A stretch of DNA of 64,000 nucleotides, taken from Caballeronia terrestris. Its GTDB lineage: Bacteria > Pseudomonadota > Gammaproteobacteria > Burkholderiales > Burkholderiaceae. The notes beneath the pieces are model-generated. The model ran no database searches. It saw only the letters and a program-made list of their open reading frames with translations, and had not been told where the DNA came from. The translations under genes were made by a program, and so were the position numbers. The stretch spans positions 186,001 to 250,000 of the forward strand of contig NZ_FCOL02000003.1 in assembly GCF_001544515.1 (NCBI RefSeq), read 5' to 3'. This document shows positions 34,657 to 44,050 of this stretch, in pieces; within the stretch, counting starts at the first letter, position 1; each line of letters starts with the position of its first letter.

Positions 34657-35082
34657 ATGAGCGACGACACATTCGATCTCGAACGCTTTATCGATGCGCA
34701 GCGTTCCACCTACGAGCAGGCGCGCTCCGAGTTGCAGGCGGGCTGGAAGCGCACGCACTGGATGTGGTTCATCTTTCCGCAGATCGCGGGTCTCGGGCAT
34801 AGCGCGATGGCGCAGCAGTATGCGATTTCATCACGTGCGGAGGCCGGGGCGTATCTCGCGCATCCGGTGCTCGGCTCGCGCTTGCGCGAACTGACGCGCA
34901 TCGTGAACGGCGTGCAGGAACGTACCGTCGCGCAGATTTTCGGTTACCCCGACGACATGAAATTCCACTCGTCGATGACGCTCTTCGCGCAATGCGAAGC
35001 CGATCACGACGAGTTCGATGAAGCGCTGCAAAAGTACTTCGGCGGTCAGGCAGATTCAGGAACGCTCGACCGCCTGACATGA
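34657..35082 (+). CDS. DUF1810-family protein
   Basis: 141 aa with family hallmarks: DLERFIDAQ at the start, HWMWFIFPQIAGLG, YLAHPVLGSRLRE and MKFHSSMTLFAQC. The family is soluble and helical, and its role is unknown. ATG at 34657 follows AAGGAG. It is 46 bp after the aldo/keto reductase gene on the same strand and 17 bp before the DUF2945-like gene, probably one transcript. Confidence 0.87.
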   Translation: MSDDTFDLERFIDAQRSTYEQARSELQAGWKRTHWMWFIFPQIAGLGHSAMAQQYAISSRAEAGAYLAHPVLGSRLRELTRIVNGVQERTVAQIFGYPDDMKFHSSMTLFAQCEADHDEFDEALQKYFGGQADSGTLDRLT

Positions 35083-35099
35083 CACTACAGGAACCTTAT

Positions 35100-35309
35100 A
35101 TGCGCACCGCGTTCAAGTCACACGATCACGTCACCTGGAACACACCGCAAGGCGAGACTAGCGGGCACATCGTGCGCGTGATCACGTCGCGCACGACGAT
35201 CGACGGTCACACGGTCGATGCATCGAAATCCGAGCCGCATTACGAAGTCGAGAGCGAGAAAAGCGGCAAGCACGCCGTCCACAAGGGCAGCGCGCTGAAA
35301 CACGCTTAA
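35100..35309 (+). CDS. DUF2945-like (hypervirulence-associated TUDOR) small protein
   Basis: 69 aa, strongly hydrophilic, reading DHVTWNTPQGETSGHIVRVITS and PHYEVESEKSGKHAVHKGSALK, which matches the small DUF2945/TUDOR-like fold. ATG at 35100 follows AGGAA; an ATG at 35079 overlaps the upstream stop. It overlaps the 3' end of the convergent flavin oxidoreductase gene by 4 bp. The function is unknown. Confidence 0.8.
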   Translation: MRTAFKSHDHVTWNTPQGETSGHIVRVITSRTTIDGHTVDASKSEPHYEVESEKSGKHAVHKGSALKHA

Positions 35310-36388
35310 TCGGCTGCGACGCCAGCAAGCGCCAGTGCCTCTGCAGCAAGCACCCGCGTGAACTCGCCTGCAGGCATCTCGCGCGCGAGACGCGCAGCCT
35401 GTCCGGACCAATGGTTAGTAAATTCACCCGAGCCCGCTTGTTCGGCTTTCGTCTTGAGCGGCAAGAGCGCGCCGCCCGCCAGCGGGAAAGCCGGCGCATC
35501 CTCCGACAGCGGTCCGAGTTCGCGCATCGCACGATTGACGATACCGCGAGCAGGCCGCCCGGTGAAAATGTTGGTAAGTGCGGTGGCATCGTCCACCGCT
35601 TCGCGCAGCGCCTTTGTGTAGTGCGCGGCGAGCCTGACCTCCGGGCAGAACAGATACGCCGTGCCGATCTGCACCGCCGACGCGCCCAGCGCGAACGCCG
35701 CGACAATCCCGCGTGCGTCCGCGATGCCGCCCGCCGCGATCACCGGCACCTTCACGGCATCCACGACTTGCGGCACGAGTGCGAACGTGCCAACTTGCGT
35801 CGCCATGTCGTCGGTGAGGAAGTTGCCGCGATGGCCGCCCGCCTCCAGCCCCATCGCGATGATCGCGTCGCAGCCGCGCTCTTCGAGCCAGCGCGCTTCG
35901 GCCACCGTGGTCGCCGACGAGATGACCTTCGCGCCCGCTGCCTTCACGCGATCGAGCAAACGCGCCTCCGGCAAGCCGAAGTGAAAGCTCACGACTTCAG
36001 GCCGCGTCGCCTCGACGAGCGCGCAGAATTCATCGTCGAAAGGACGGCGCCCCGCTGAAGGCGGCGTAACTTCCGGATCGATTCCGAACTCGACATAGAG
36101 CGGCGCGAGCCGGTTGCGCCAGCGCATGTTGCGCACCGGATCATGCGGCGGCGTAGCGTGGCAGAAGAAGTTGAGGTTTAGCGCGCGACTCGTCTTCGAG
36201 CGGATCAAGCCGATCGCTTCACGCGCCTGATCGACGCTCATCAGGGCGCAAGGCAGTGAACCAAGGCCGCCCGCCTCGCTCACCGCGATCGCGAGGTCCG
36301 GCGTACTGGACCCGGCCATCGGTGCCTGGATGATCGGCGTGTCGATGCCGAACAGTTCAATGATGCGAGGATTCCGCCAAGTGGGCAT
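35306..36388 (-). CDS. NAD(P)H-dependent flavin oxidoreductase (nitronate monooxygenase family)
   Basis: 360 aa FMN-binding TIM barrel. N-terminal IDTPIIQAPMAGSSTP, the GLEAGGHRG segment with a conserved His, and phosphate-binding VIAAGGIADARG and ASAVQIGTAYLF match nitronate monooxygenase and 2-nitropropane dioxygenase. It may detoxify nitronates such as propionate 3-nitronate. ATG at 36388 follows GGAGAG; the frame to 36400 is less likely. Confidence 0.88.
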   Translation of the reverse strand: MPTWRNPRIIELFGIDTPIIQAPMAGSSTPDLAIAVSEAGGLGSLPCALMSVDQAREAIGLIRSKTSRALNLNFFCHATPPHDPVRNMRWRNRLAPLYVEFGIDPEVTPPSAGRRPFDDEFCALVEATRPEVVSFHFGLPEARLLDRVKAAGAKVISSATTVAEARWLEERGCDAIIAMGLEAGGHRGNFLTDDMATQVGTFALVPQVVDAVKVPVIAAGGIADARGIVAAFALGASAVQIGTAYLFCPEVRLAAHYTKALREAVDDATALTNIFTGRPARGIVNRAMRELGPLSEDAPAFPLAGGALLPLKTKAEQAGSGEFTNHWSGQAARLAREMPAGEFTRVLAAEALALAGVAAD

Positions 36389-36597
36389 CGTTCTCTCCAT
36401 GCGGTAAAGAGTCAGCGCTGCCTTCTTTCAGGCTCGCGCAATGAACGAAGCTTAACGCCATCCCGCCCGATCGTGGTGCATCGATCGTCTCGCCGCGCCA
36501 TGTCTGCAAAACGCGCGGCAATCCGTCAAACTGCTACCGCGCTCTCTCGCGCGTTCCTGCTTCCGTGGTCCTATTCACCTTCAAAAGGAATGGAAAA

Positions 36598-37035
36598 ATG
36601 AAATCGAGAATCGCCGCTTTACTGATCGTATCGTCGGCCATGGGGATGTTGTCCTCGACAGCGTTTGCACAGGTCGCGGGCTCCCAGCCGCTCGGCGTAA
36701 CCGTGGAAGTGTCCACTGCGATGATCGAAGGCTGGAGCGTCAAGAAGTCGATCCTCAACAAGCCGGTCGTGAATGATCAGGGCGCGCGCGTGGGCGTGAT
36801 TCACGACATCATCGTCGCGCCCGACCGTTCGGTTTCGTTCGCGATCATCGCGGCGAACCAGTTCCTCGGCGTCCCGCATCACGACGTCGCGATCCCGATC
36901 GAGCAGCTCGACTTCGTCGGCGGCAAGCCGGTGCTCGCGGGCGCAACGAAGGACGCAATCAAGGCGCTGCCGGAGTTCCAGTACGCGAAGATGAAGGCAG
37001 CGCCCAAGCCCCGCGCGCAGTTCGAGCATCACTGA
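36598..37035 (+). CDS. Secreted PRC-barrel protein
   Basis: 145 aa. A signal peptide (to about residue 25, STAFAQ) precedes a PRC-barrel-type beta domain (ILNKPVVNDQGARVGVIHDIIVAPDRSVSFAII). A short basic tail ends the chain. ATG at 36598 follows AAGGA. Exported PRC-barrel proteins are common in Burkholderia and of unknown role. It stands alone, divergent from the flavin oxidoreductase gene. Confidence 0.82.
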   Translation: MKSRIAALLIVSSAMGMLSSTAFAQVAGSQPLGVTVEVSTAMIEGWSVKKSILNKPVVNDQGARVGVIHDIIVAPDRSVSFAIIAANQFLGVPHHDVAIPIEQLDFVGGKPVLAGATKDAIKALPEFQYAKMKAAPKPRAQFEHH

Positions 37036-37172
37036 AGTACGCCCATGAAGCGGTGGCGCGATGCGTCGTCGCTTCGTGCGGAGTAATTGATTAGCTACGC
37101 AACCAGATAAGTGCTTCAGCGCCGCATCGGCTTCTTCATGCGGACACGAAGCAGGAGACCCGGAGTTCCGCA

Positions 37173-38156
37173 ATGTTCAATGCACTGCTGCTCGACAAAC
37201 AGGACGACCGCATGACGGCGTCCATCCAGTCCATCGACGAAGCGCGCCTCGTCGATGGCGACGTGCTCGTGCGCGTCGAGTATTCGACGCTCAACTACAA
37301 GGACGCGCTCGCGATCACTGGCCGTGCGCCGATTGCGCGCACGTTTCCGATGGTGCCCGGCATCGACTTCGCGGGCGTCGTGGAGGAGAGCGGACACGGG
37401 CGCTACAAGCCGGGCGACCGCGTCGTGCTCAACGGCTGGGGCGCGGGCGAAACGCATTGGGGCGGTCTCGCGCAGAAGGCGCGCATACCCGGCGACCAGC
37501 TGATTCCGCTGCCCGAAGGCCTCACCACGCGCCAGGCGATGGCGGTCGGCACCGCGGGCTACACCGCGATGCTCTGCGTGCAGGCGCTAGAACGGCACGG
37601 CGTGCGCGCGGACCGCGGTGACCTGCTCGTGACCGGCGCGAACGGCGGCGTCGGCAGCCTTGCGATCGCGATTCTCGCGCGGCGCGGCTTTCGCGTGGTC
37701 GCATCGACGGGGCGGGCTGCCGAGGAAGCGCGTCTGCGTGAACTGGGCGCCGCCGAAGTGATCGACCGCGCGACGCTCTCCGCGCCCGGCAAGCCGCTTC
37801 AAAAAGAACGATGGGGCGCGGCGGTCGATTGCGTCGGCAGCCATACGCTCGCGAACATCTGCGCGACGCTGCGCTATGGCGGCGCGGTGGCCGCGTGCGG
37901 ACTCGCGCAAGGCATGGACCTTCCGGCATCGGTCGCGCCGTTCATCCTGCGCGGCGTCGCGCTCTTGGGCGTGGACAGCGTGTACGTGCCGCATGAACGG
38001 CGCATCGCCGCCTGGAACAGCATCGCGCAGGAAGTGCCGGCGCATGTGATCGACGATGTCGCGAGCGAGATCGCGCTGGGCGAAGCGGTCGATGTCGCGG
38101 GCCGTTTGCTGCAGGGTGAAGTGAAGGGTCGCGTGATCGTCGATGTAAATCGCTAA
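37173..38156 (+). CDS. acuI: Acrylyl-CoA reductase/YhdH-type quinone oxidoreductase
   Basis: A 327-aa zinc-free medium-chain reductase. N-terminal NYKDALAITGRAPIARTFPMVPGIDFAG is characteristic of the AcuI/YhdH group, which reduces acrylyl-CoA to propionyl-CoA with NADPH. The Rossmann motif is VTGANGGVGSLAIAIL. The start is the ATG at 37173 preceded by GGAG. It ends at a strong bidirectional terminator shared with the convergent chemoreceptor gene. Confidence 0.87.
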   Translation: MFNALLLDKQDDRMTASIQSIDEARLVDGDVLVRVEYSTLNYKDALAITGRAPIARTFPMVPGIDFAGVVEESGHGRYKPGDRVVLNGWGAGETHWGGLAQKARIPGDQLIPLPEGLTTRQAMAVGTAGYTAMLCVQALERHGVRADRGDLLVTGANGGVGSLAIAILARRGFRVVASTGRAAEEARLRELGAAEVIDRATLSAPGKPLQKERWGAAVDCVGSHTLANICATLRYGGAVAACGLAQGMDLPASVAPFILRGVALLGVDSVYVPHERRIAAWNSIAQEVPAHVIDDVASEIALGEAVDVAGRLLQGEVKGRVIVDVNR

Positions 38157-38160
38157 AGAA

Positions 38161-38191
38161 AAGCGCCGCCATGAACCTCATGGCGGCGCTT
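38161..38191. terminator. Bidirectional rho-independent terminator
   Basis: A perfect 14-bp stem (38161-38174 with 38178-38191) and a 3-nt loop lie between the convergent reductase and chemoreceptor stops. Upstream A-rich and downstream T-rich flanks (GCTTTT) provide a U-tract on either strand. Confidence 0.85.
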
Positions 38192-38195
38192 GCTT

Positions 38196-39866
38196 TTAGA
38201 ACGTGCTCCAGCTTTCGCTGCCCGAAGAAGCCGTGGCAAGCACCGGCGCGCGCTTCACTTTCCCCTTAGCAAACGTCGGTTGCACCGGCGCCGCGCTGAA
38301 AGAACCACCTTCGATCACGAAGAACGCCACAGCCTGATTCAACTGGCGCCCCTGCTCGTCGAGCGCATGCGATGCAGCCGCCGCCTCTTCCACCAGCGCC
38401 GCGTTCTGCTGCGTGACTTCGTCCATCTGCGCGATCGCCGTGTTGACCTGCTCGATGCCGCGTCCCTGCTCGATCGATGCCGCCGCGATCTCTTCCATGA
38501 TGTCCGTCACGCGCGCGACCGCCTGCGTCACTTCGGCCATCGTCTTGCCCGCTTCACCGGCCAGCACCGAGCCGTCCTGCACCTTCACGACCGAGCTCGC
38601 GATCAGTTCCTTGATCTCCTTCGCCGCCGTCGACGAACGCTGCGCGAGGCTGCGCACTTCGCTCGCCACCACGGCGAACCCGCGCCCTTGCTCGCCCGCG
38701 CGCGCCGCTTCGACGGCCGCGTTCAACGCGAGGATGTTGGTCTGGAACGCGATGCCTTCGATGATGCCCGTGATGTCCGCGATCTTCGCCGAGCTTTCAC
38801 TGATGCCGTGCATCGTATCGACCACGCGGCTCACCACCGCACTGCCCTTCTGTGCGACGTCGGACGCATTCGATGCCAGCGTGCTGCCTTGCTGCGCGTT
38901 GCCGGTGTTCTGTTTGACCGTCGAGGTCAGCTCTTCCATGCTCGCGGCGGTTTCTTCGAGCGAAGCGGCTTGCTGCTCGGTGCGCTGGCTCAGATCGGTG
39001 TTGCCCGTCGCGATCTCCTTTGCCGCATTGCCGATCGCACCGCTGCTTTCCCGCACGCGGCCGACGGTTTCGGTCAGGCGTTCGTTCATCTCCTGCAATG
39101 CGCGCAAGAGGTCGCCCGTTTCATCCTTAGTATCGACGACGATCTTGCTGCGCAGATCTCCGCGCGCCACCGTGCGGGCGAACTCGACAGCAACGCAGAG
39201 CGGCCGCGTGATCGAACGCGTGATCGACAATCCGGCGAGCACGGCGAGCAGCACGGCGCCCGTGCAGAGCGCGGCGAGCACGTTGCGCTGCGTTTCATAG
39301 TCGCTCTGATACGCCTGCACGATCCCGTCGCGGCGCTCGCGCGTGAAGCTCGCGTACGCATCGGTGGCTTTCACGAGCGCGGCGAGCAGCGGCCGGCACT
39401 GGTCGTCCATCTTCGCGATGGCTTCCTCGGTCTTGCCGGCGAGCGCGAGGCCTACGATGTTCGTCGCGACCGGACCGTACAGCGCTTCCACGCGATCCAT
39501 CTCCGCGACGAGCGCGCGCGCCTTGTCGCTGGTATCGGTCGCGGCGGCGATCATGTCCTTCAACTGCTTGAGGCGCGCCTGCACGTCCTCGTGAGCGCGC
39601 AGGACGTCGGCCTTCTCGATTTCGACGTCGGCGGGCGTCTTCACGAGCACGAGATTGCGCGCGGCAATCGCGCGCCGGTCGACGGCCGCGCGCAACTGTG
39701 CGGCTACGTCGGCGCGTGCGTCGATGCCGTGCACGTAGTGCGAGAAGCCATCGGTGGCGGTGGCGAGCGCCCTGAGCGACATGCCCGCGATAACCAGGAC
39801 CAGCACGGCCATGACGCCAAAGCCGGCGACGAGCTTGTTCTTGATCGTGACGTTTTTCAGATTCAC
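38196..39866 (-). CDS. Methyl-accepting chemotaxis protein
   Basis: A 556-aa inner-membrane chemoreceptor. Helix 1 ([19 protein letters not shown]), a four-helix-bundle-type periplasmic sensor to about residue 195, and helix 2 ([21 protein letters not shown]) come first. HAMP and a long coiled coil follow, with hairpin tip [20 protein letters not shown]. The C-terminus is ESWSTF, a Trp/Phe pentapeptide of the type that docks CheR. The ligand is unknown. Confidence 0.94.
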   Translation of the reverse strand: MNLKNVTIKNKLVAGFGVMAVLVLVIAGMSLRALATATDGFSHYVHGIDARADVAAQLRAAVDRRAIAARNLVLVKTPADVEIEKADVLRAHEDVQARLKQLKDMIAAATDTSDKARALVAEMDRVEALYGPVATNIVGLALAGKTEEAIAKMDDQCRPLLAALVKATDAYASFTRERRDGIVQAYQSDYETQRNVLAALCTGAVLLAVLAGLSITRSITRPLCVAVEFARTVARGDLRSKIVVDTKDETGDLLRALQEMNERLTETVGRVRESSGAIGNAAKEIATGNTDLSQRTEQQAASLEETAASMEELTSTVKQNTGNAQQGSTLASNASDVAQKGSAVVSRVVDTMHGISESSAKIADITGIIEGIAFQTNILALNAAVEAARAGEQGRGFAVVASEVRSLAQRSSTAAKEIKELIASSVVKVQDGSVLAGEAGKTMAEVTQAVARVTDIMEEIAAASIEQGRGIEQVNTAIAQMDEVTQQNAALVEEAAAASHALDEQGRQLNQAVAFFVIEGGSFSAAPVQPTFAKGKVKRAPVLATASSGSESWSTF

Positions 39867-40104
39867 TGCGTTCTCTCCTGCCCTTGGCGGACAATGGCGC
39901 CCGATCCGCCGATCGGAAAAACCGGCTGTCGATTGAGGGATCGGATTCCGCGGCCCGGCGGCCCGATCACACGCTCTGCATCTGATAACGACCCGTTTCC
40001 AAAGGCCTGAAGGGTGCTGGACAAAAAGTTGCTATACCTTTGCGAACGTACGTGCCTGGGTTTATGGTGTGGGTTCCTTTTTACCGAAACAGTGTCCACC
40101 GCCG

Positions 40105-41355
40105 ATGCAAGAACTCGTCTACCGCCTCCCTGTATTCGACGCCGCGCTCGCGGCGCTGCCGTCCCCGCCTGCCAAGGACATCGCCCGCGACGAGCCTTAC
40201 TGGAGTGCCGTGCGCGCGCTATACAGCCACTCCGACGCGCTGATCAACCTCGAAAACGGCTTCTGGGGCGCGATGGCCGAGCCGGTCAAGTCGATGCTTC
40301 TGTACTGGACAGAGCGCGTTAATTTTGAAACGACATTTTTGATCCGCGACCGCTGGCCCGCGATGATGGACGGCATCCGCGGGCAGATCGCTGCGGCGAT
40401 GGGGTGCGGCATCGACGAAATCGAGCTCACGCGCAACGCGACGGAAGCCTTGCTCGCGCTGATCGGCGGCTACAACCGGCTCGAACCCGGCGACACCGTG
40501 CTCTACAGCGACCTCGACTACCCGTGCGGCCGCGACGCGATGGAGTGGCTCAAGGCGCGCCGGGGCGTCACGCCCGTGCGCCTGACGATCCCCGAGCCGG
40601 CCACACGCGAAAGCGTGCTCGACACCTACGCGGCCGCGCTGCGCGCGCACCCGCGCACGCGTCTCGTGCTGCTGTCGCACGTGTGCTACGCGACGGGCCT
40701 CGTGATGCCGGTCCGCGACATCGCCGCGATGGCCGAGGCGGCGGGCGCGGGCGTGATCGTCGATGCGGCGCATTCGTGGGGCCAGCTCGACTTCGACGTG
40801 CCTTCTCTCGGCGCGGGGTTCGCGGCGCTCAATCTGCACAAGTGGGTCGGCGCGCCGCTCGGCTGCGGGGCGATCTATATCCGGCGCGACGGCCTCGGCG
40901 CGATCGATCCGCATCTCGGCGACCGCAGTTGGCCCGCCGACGATATCCGTTCGCGCGTTCACACCGGGTCGCCGAATTTCGCTGCATGGGCGACGCTGCC
41001 GGCCGCGCTGGAACTGCATCTGAAGATCGGTGCGCGCGCGAAGGAGGCGCGCCTGCGGGCATTGCGCGACGCGTGGGTGACGCCCGCGCGCGAATTGCCG
41101 GGCGTAGTGATCCAGACGCCCGACGATCCGTCGATGGTCGCGGGGATCACGTCGTTCCGGCTGCACGGGCGCACGTCGAAGGTGGACAACAACGCGATCG
41201 TCGCCGCCTTGCGTAAGCGTTTCGGCGTGTTCACGGTGTCGCGGCCGGGGCCGGATGCGGGCGTTGTCGTGCGCGTGACGCCCGCCGTTTTCACGCGGAT
41301 GTCCGATGTGGAGCGTCTGGTCGAGGGCCTGACGGTGCTGTCGCGCGAGGGCTAG
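40105..41355 (+). CDS. Class V aminotransferase-fold PLP enzyme
   Basis: About 416 aa, resembling isopenicillin-N-epimerase/cysteine-desulfurase-like enzymes. PLP contacts are LTRNATEALLALIGG, VDAAHSWGQ (Asp under the pyridine) and the Schiff-base Lys in LNLHKWVGAPLG. C-terminal TSFRLHGRT and GVVVRVTPAVFT complete the fold. The ATG at 40105 has a poor ribosome site; a GTG at 40069 is possible. It overlaps the convergent sirtuin by 4 bp. The substrate is unknown. Confidence 0.87.
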   Translation: MQELVYRLPVFDAALAALPSPPAKDIARDEPYWSAVRALYSHSDALINLENGFWGAMAEPVKSMLLYWTERVNFETTFLIRDRWPAMMDGIRGQIAAAMGCGIDEIELTRNATEALLALIGGYNRLEPGDTVLYSDLDYPCGRDAMEWLKARRGVTPVRLTIPEPATRESVLDTYAAALRAHPRTRLVLLSHVCYATGLVMPVRDIAAMAEAAGAGVIVDAAHSWGQLDFDVPSLGAGFAALNLHKWVGAPLGCGAIYIRRDGLGAIDPHLGDRSWPADDIRSRVHTGSPNFAAWATLPAALELHLKIGARAKEARLRALRDAWVTPARELPGVVIQTPDDPSMVAGITSFRLHGRTSKVDNNAIVAALRKRFGVFTVSRPGPDAGVVVRVTPAVFTRMSDVERLVEGLTVLSREG

Positions 41356-42182
41356 CGCGCGAGTTCGCGCTCATCGAGCCTTTCGATGAGCGCGTTCAGC
41401 GCCGCTGCGCACGATTGCTCGACTTTCAGCGCTAGCAGCGGGTCGGCGCGCGTGCGGCCGATATTGATCGCAGCGATCGGCTTGCCCGCGCGATGCGCCC
41501 ATTCGCAGAACCGGTAGCCCGAATACACCATCAGCGATGAGCCGAGCACGAGCATCGCGTCGCTGGCTTCCAGTGCCTGGGCGGCATCGTCGACGAGCGG
41601 GCGCGGCACGCCCTCGCCGAAAAACACGACGTCCGGCTTCAGCAGACCGCCGCAGCGCGTGCAGCCGGGCACGTCGAAGGCGCCGAAATCGAGGTCTTCG
41701 ATGTGCGCGTCCCCGTCGGGCACGGCGGGCGCCGTGAGTCCCGCGAACGCCGGGTTGGCGATTTCGAGCAGGCGCTGCACGTCGGCGCGCGCATGCTGCT
41801 CGCCGCAATTGAGGCACCGCACGCGGCCGATGTTGCCGTGCAGTTCGATCACGTCCGCGTTGCCGGCGCGCGCATGCAGTCCATCGACGTTCTGCGTCAC
41901 GAGCCGATGCACCCGTCCGCGTGACGCGAGCGCGCGCACTGCGTGATGCGCGGCATTCGGTTGTGCCCCCGCGACGACCGGCCAGCCGATCAGGCTGCGC
42001 GCCCAGTAGCGCCGCCGCGCGTAATCCGAGTTGAGGAACTCCTGCAGCAGGATCGGCGAGCGGCCGGTGCGCTGGCCTTCGCGATCGCGATAGCACGGGA
42101 TGCCCGAATCGGTGCTGATGCCCGCGCCCGAGAGCACGAAAAGGCGCGGATACCGCTCGACGAAATCGAGAATGTCGTTCAC
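41352..42182 (-). CDS. NAD-dependent protein deacylase, Sir2 family
   Basis: 276 aa. NAD-binding GAGISTDSGIPCYRD, TQNVDGLH, catalytic His in VIELHGNIG and a four-Cys zinc module (CLNC, CTRC) are complete. The form resembles class II (SIRT4-like) sirtuins. A GTG at 42182 is preferred because AAGG lies 8 nt before it; the TTG at 42188 is too close. It is divergent from a zinc dehydrogenase and may regulate metabolic enzymes by removing acyl groups. Confidence 0.92.
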   Translation of the reverse strand: MNDILDFVERYPRLFVLSGAGISTDSGIPCYRDREGQRTGRSPILLQEFLNSDYARRRYWARSLIGWPVVAGAQPNAAHHAVRALASRGRVHRLVTQNVDGLHARAGNADVIELHGNIGRVRCLNCGEQHARADVQRLLEIANPAFAGLTAPAVPDGDAHIEDLDFGAFDVPGCTRCGGLLKPDVVFFGEGVPRPLVDDAAQALEASDAMLVLGSSLMVYSGYRFCEWAHRAGKPIAAINIGRTRADPLLALKVEQSCAAALNALIERLDERELAR

Positions 42183-42259
42183 TGACAAGACCTTATTTGT
42201 CGGGGATGCTGCAATATAAGACGAATATCGGCGCCACGCTTGCGCGTCAACCGGCCTTA

Positions 42260-42284
42260 CCAGTTATCTAAGTACATCAACTGG
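42260..42284. promoter_or_regulatory. Inverted repeat upstream of the zinc dehydrogenase
   Basis: CCAGTT-N13-AACTGG lies in the divergent spacer between the sirtuin and dehydrogenase genes. It could be a two-half-site operator controlling either promoter. Confidence 0.35.
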
Positions 42285-42360
42285 CTTGACCAAAACGGAT
42301 CGGATGGGTAGATTTGTCGCAACCCCACGCACCTCAAAAAACCTGCGAGACGAACGAACC

Positions 42361-43371
42361 ATGCTGACCGTGATCTGCGATACGCCCGGCACCCTGCGCG
42401 CCGAACAACGCGACAAGCCCCAACGCGGTGGGAACGAAGTGCTGTTGCGCGTGAAGCGCGTCGGCGTCTGCGGCACCGATCTGCACATTTTTACCGGCAA
42501 TCAGCCGTTTCTCTCGTATCCGCGCGTGATGGGGCACGAATTATCGGGCGTCGTCGAGGAAGCCGATCCGGCGAGCGGCCTCAACGCCGGCGACAACGCC
42601 TATGTGATGCCGTATCTCTCATGCGGCAAGTGCATCGCGTGCCGGCAGGGCAAGACCAATTGCTGCACGAACATTCAGGTGCTCGGCGTGCATCGCGACG
42701 GCGCGTTCACCGAATACCTCAGCCTGCCCGCGCAGTTCGTGCACAAAGCGGAAGGCGTCACGCTCGACGAAGCCGCGATGGTCGAATTCCTCGCGATCGG
42801 CGCGCATGCCGTGCGCCGCGCCGACGTGCAGCCGGGCCAGCGCGTGCTGGTCGTCGGCACAGGGCCGATCGGCATGGCCGCGCTCACGTTCGCGCGGCTG
42901 CGCGGCGCGACCGTCACAGCGCTCGATACGCGCGAAGACCGGCTTTCGTTCTGCCACCGCGAGCTGAAAGTCCATGCGACGGTGCAAATCGGCGAAGGCG
43001 ACAAGGATGAACTCGCGCGCCTGACCGACGGCGAATTCTTCGATGTCGTCTTCGACGCCACCGGCAACGCCCGCGCGATGGAACGCGGCTTCGAATTCAT
43101 CGCGCACGGCGGAAAATACGTGCTGGTGTCGATCGTGCCGGAGCGCATCTCGTTCGCCGATCCCGAGTTCCACAAGCGCGAAGCGACGCTGCTCGCGAGC
43201 CGCAATGCGACGCCCGAGGATTTCGAGACGGTGCTAGCCGCGATGCGCGCGGGCGAAGTGCCGAGTGCGGCGCTCAATACGCATCGGATGCAACTCGCCG
43301 ATGTTCCTTCGGGCTTTTCGAGCTTGCTCGATCCGAAGGCAGGCGTGGTGAAGGCGATCGTGGAGTGTTGA
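42361..43371 (+). CDS. Zinc-binding medium-chain alcohol/polyol dehydrogenase
   Basis: 336 aa. The catalytic zinc site has GVCGTDLHIF and GHE (VMGHELSG), the structural-zinc cysteines are in CGKCIACRQGKTNCC, and the Rossmann motif is VGTGPIGMAALTFA. It resembles L-idonate/galactonate/threonine-dehydrogenase-like members acting on sugar acids or polyols. ATG at 42361 has only a weak ribosome site. It is divergent from the sirtuin, and the following GFA gene is convergent. Confidence 0.9.
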   Translation: MLTVICDTPGTLRAEQRDKPQRGGNEVLLRVKRVGVCGTDLHIFTGNQPFLSYPRVMGHELSGVVEEADPASGLNAGDNAYVMPYLSCGKCIACRQGKTNCCTNIQVLGVHRDGAFTEYLSLPAQFVHKAEGVTLDEAAMVEFLAIGAHAVRRADVQPGQRVLVVGTGPIGMAALTFARLRGATVTALDTREDRLSFCHRELKVHATVQIGEGDKDELARLTDGEFFDVVFDATGNARAMERGFEFIAHGGKYVLVSIVPERISFADPEFHKREATLLASRNATPEDFETVLAAMRAGEVPSAALNTHRMQLADVPSGFSSLLDPKAGVVKAIVEC

Positions 43372-43386
43372 GCGTCGGCTGACAAC

Positions 43387-43779
43387 TTAAGGTCCCGCTT
43401 CGTCGTATTGCGGCCGACCTTGCGCGTCGTGCCACGGCTCGCGATGCTTCGCCCAGATCTCGTAGGTCGGCGCATAGAGGCCGATTTCATCGAAGAGCGC
43501 GGCCGGGATTTCGACTTCCGGCACGCCTTCGAAGGCGAGATAGACCGGCGATCCGCACACCGCGCAATGATGGCGGCGGCCGGTCGCCGAGCTTTCCCAA
43601 AAGCGCGTCTTGCCGAAGAACTCGGCCGCGCCGCGCTCGAAAATTGCGTAGATGCCGAACGGCGCGCCGTGAATCTTGCGGCACGTCAGGCAATGGCACA
43701 GGTTGACTTCGAGCGGCTCGGCGCTCACCCGCAAGCGCACCGCGCCGCATGCGCAGCCGCCTTCGTGTTTTACGTTCAT
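43387..43779 (-). CDS. GFA-family (glutathione-dependent formaldehyde-activating-like) protein
   Basis: 130 aa. Zinc-ligand motifs are CACG, CHCLTC and CAVC, in the order expected of the GFA/CENP-V fold. The name comes from a Gfa whose role in glutathione-formaldehyde adduct formation is doubtful, so the function is open. ATG at 43779 follows GGAG. Confidence 0.88.
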   Translation of the reverse strand: MNVKHEGGCACGAVRLRVSAEPLEVNLCHCLTCRKIHGAPFGIYAIFERGAAEFFGKTRFWESSATGRRHHCAVCGSPVYLAFEGVPEVEIPAALFDEIGLYAPTYEIWAKHREPWHDAQGRPQYDEAGP

Positions 43780-44050
43780 CGTTGCTCCTTAGTTCCCGCC
43801 TGAATCCACACGTTTCCGCCGACGAATGCACGCTCGGCATCTCCTACATCTTCGATTGTGAAATTTTCGCTGACATCGTTCGCGAATTTGAAAGCGCGCC
43901 ATGCGCAGTAAGAACCGTCGGCCAGGCGTTTTTCTTGCTGCGAGTGTAGTCCGCAGCGACGCAGTCCCGTCGCGCTGCCAAGCGTCGCACGCGCGATGCC
44001 AACAACGCATCCAAGAATTCACCCGGGACGCCAGAGCGCTGGAGACTCGC

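Noticed and set aside
38190-40010. 606-aa plus-strand ORF opposite the chemoreceptor
   Set aside because: Composition dominated by Arg/His/Ala repeats; the opposite strand encodes a complete chemoreceptor.
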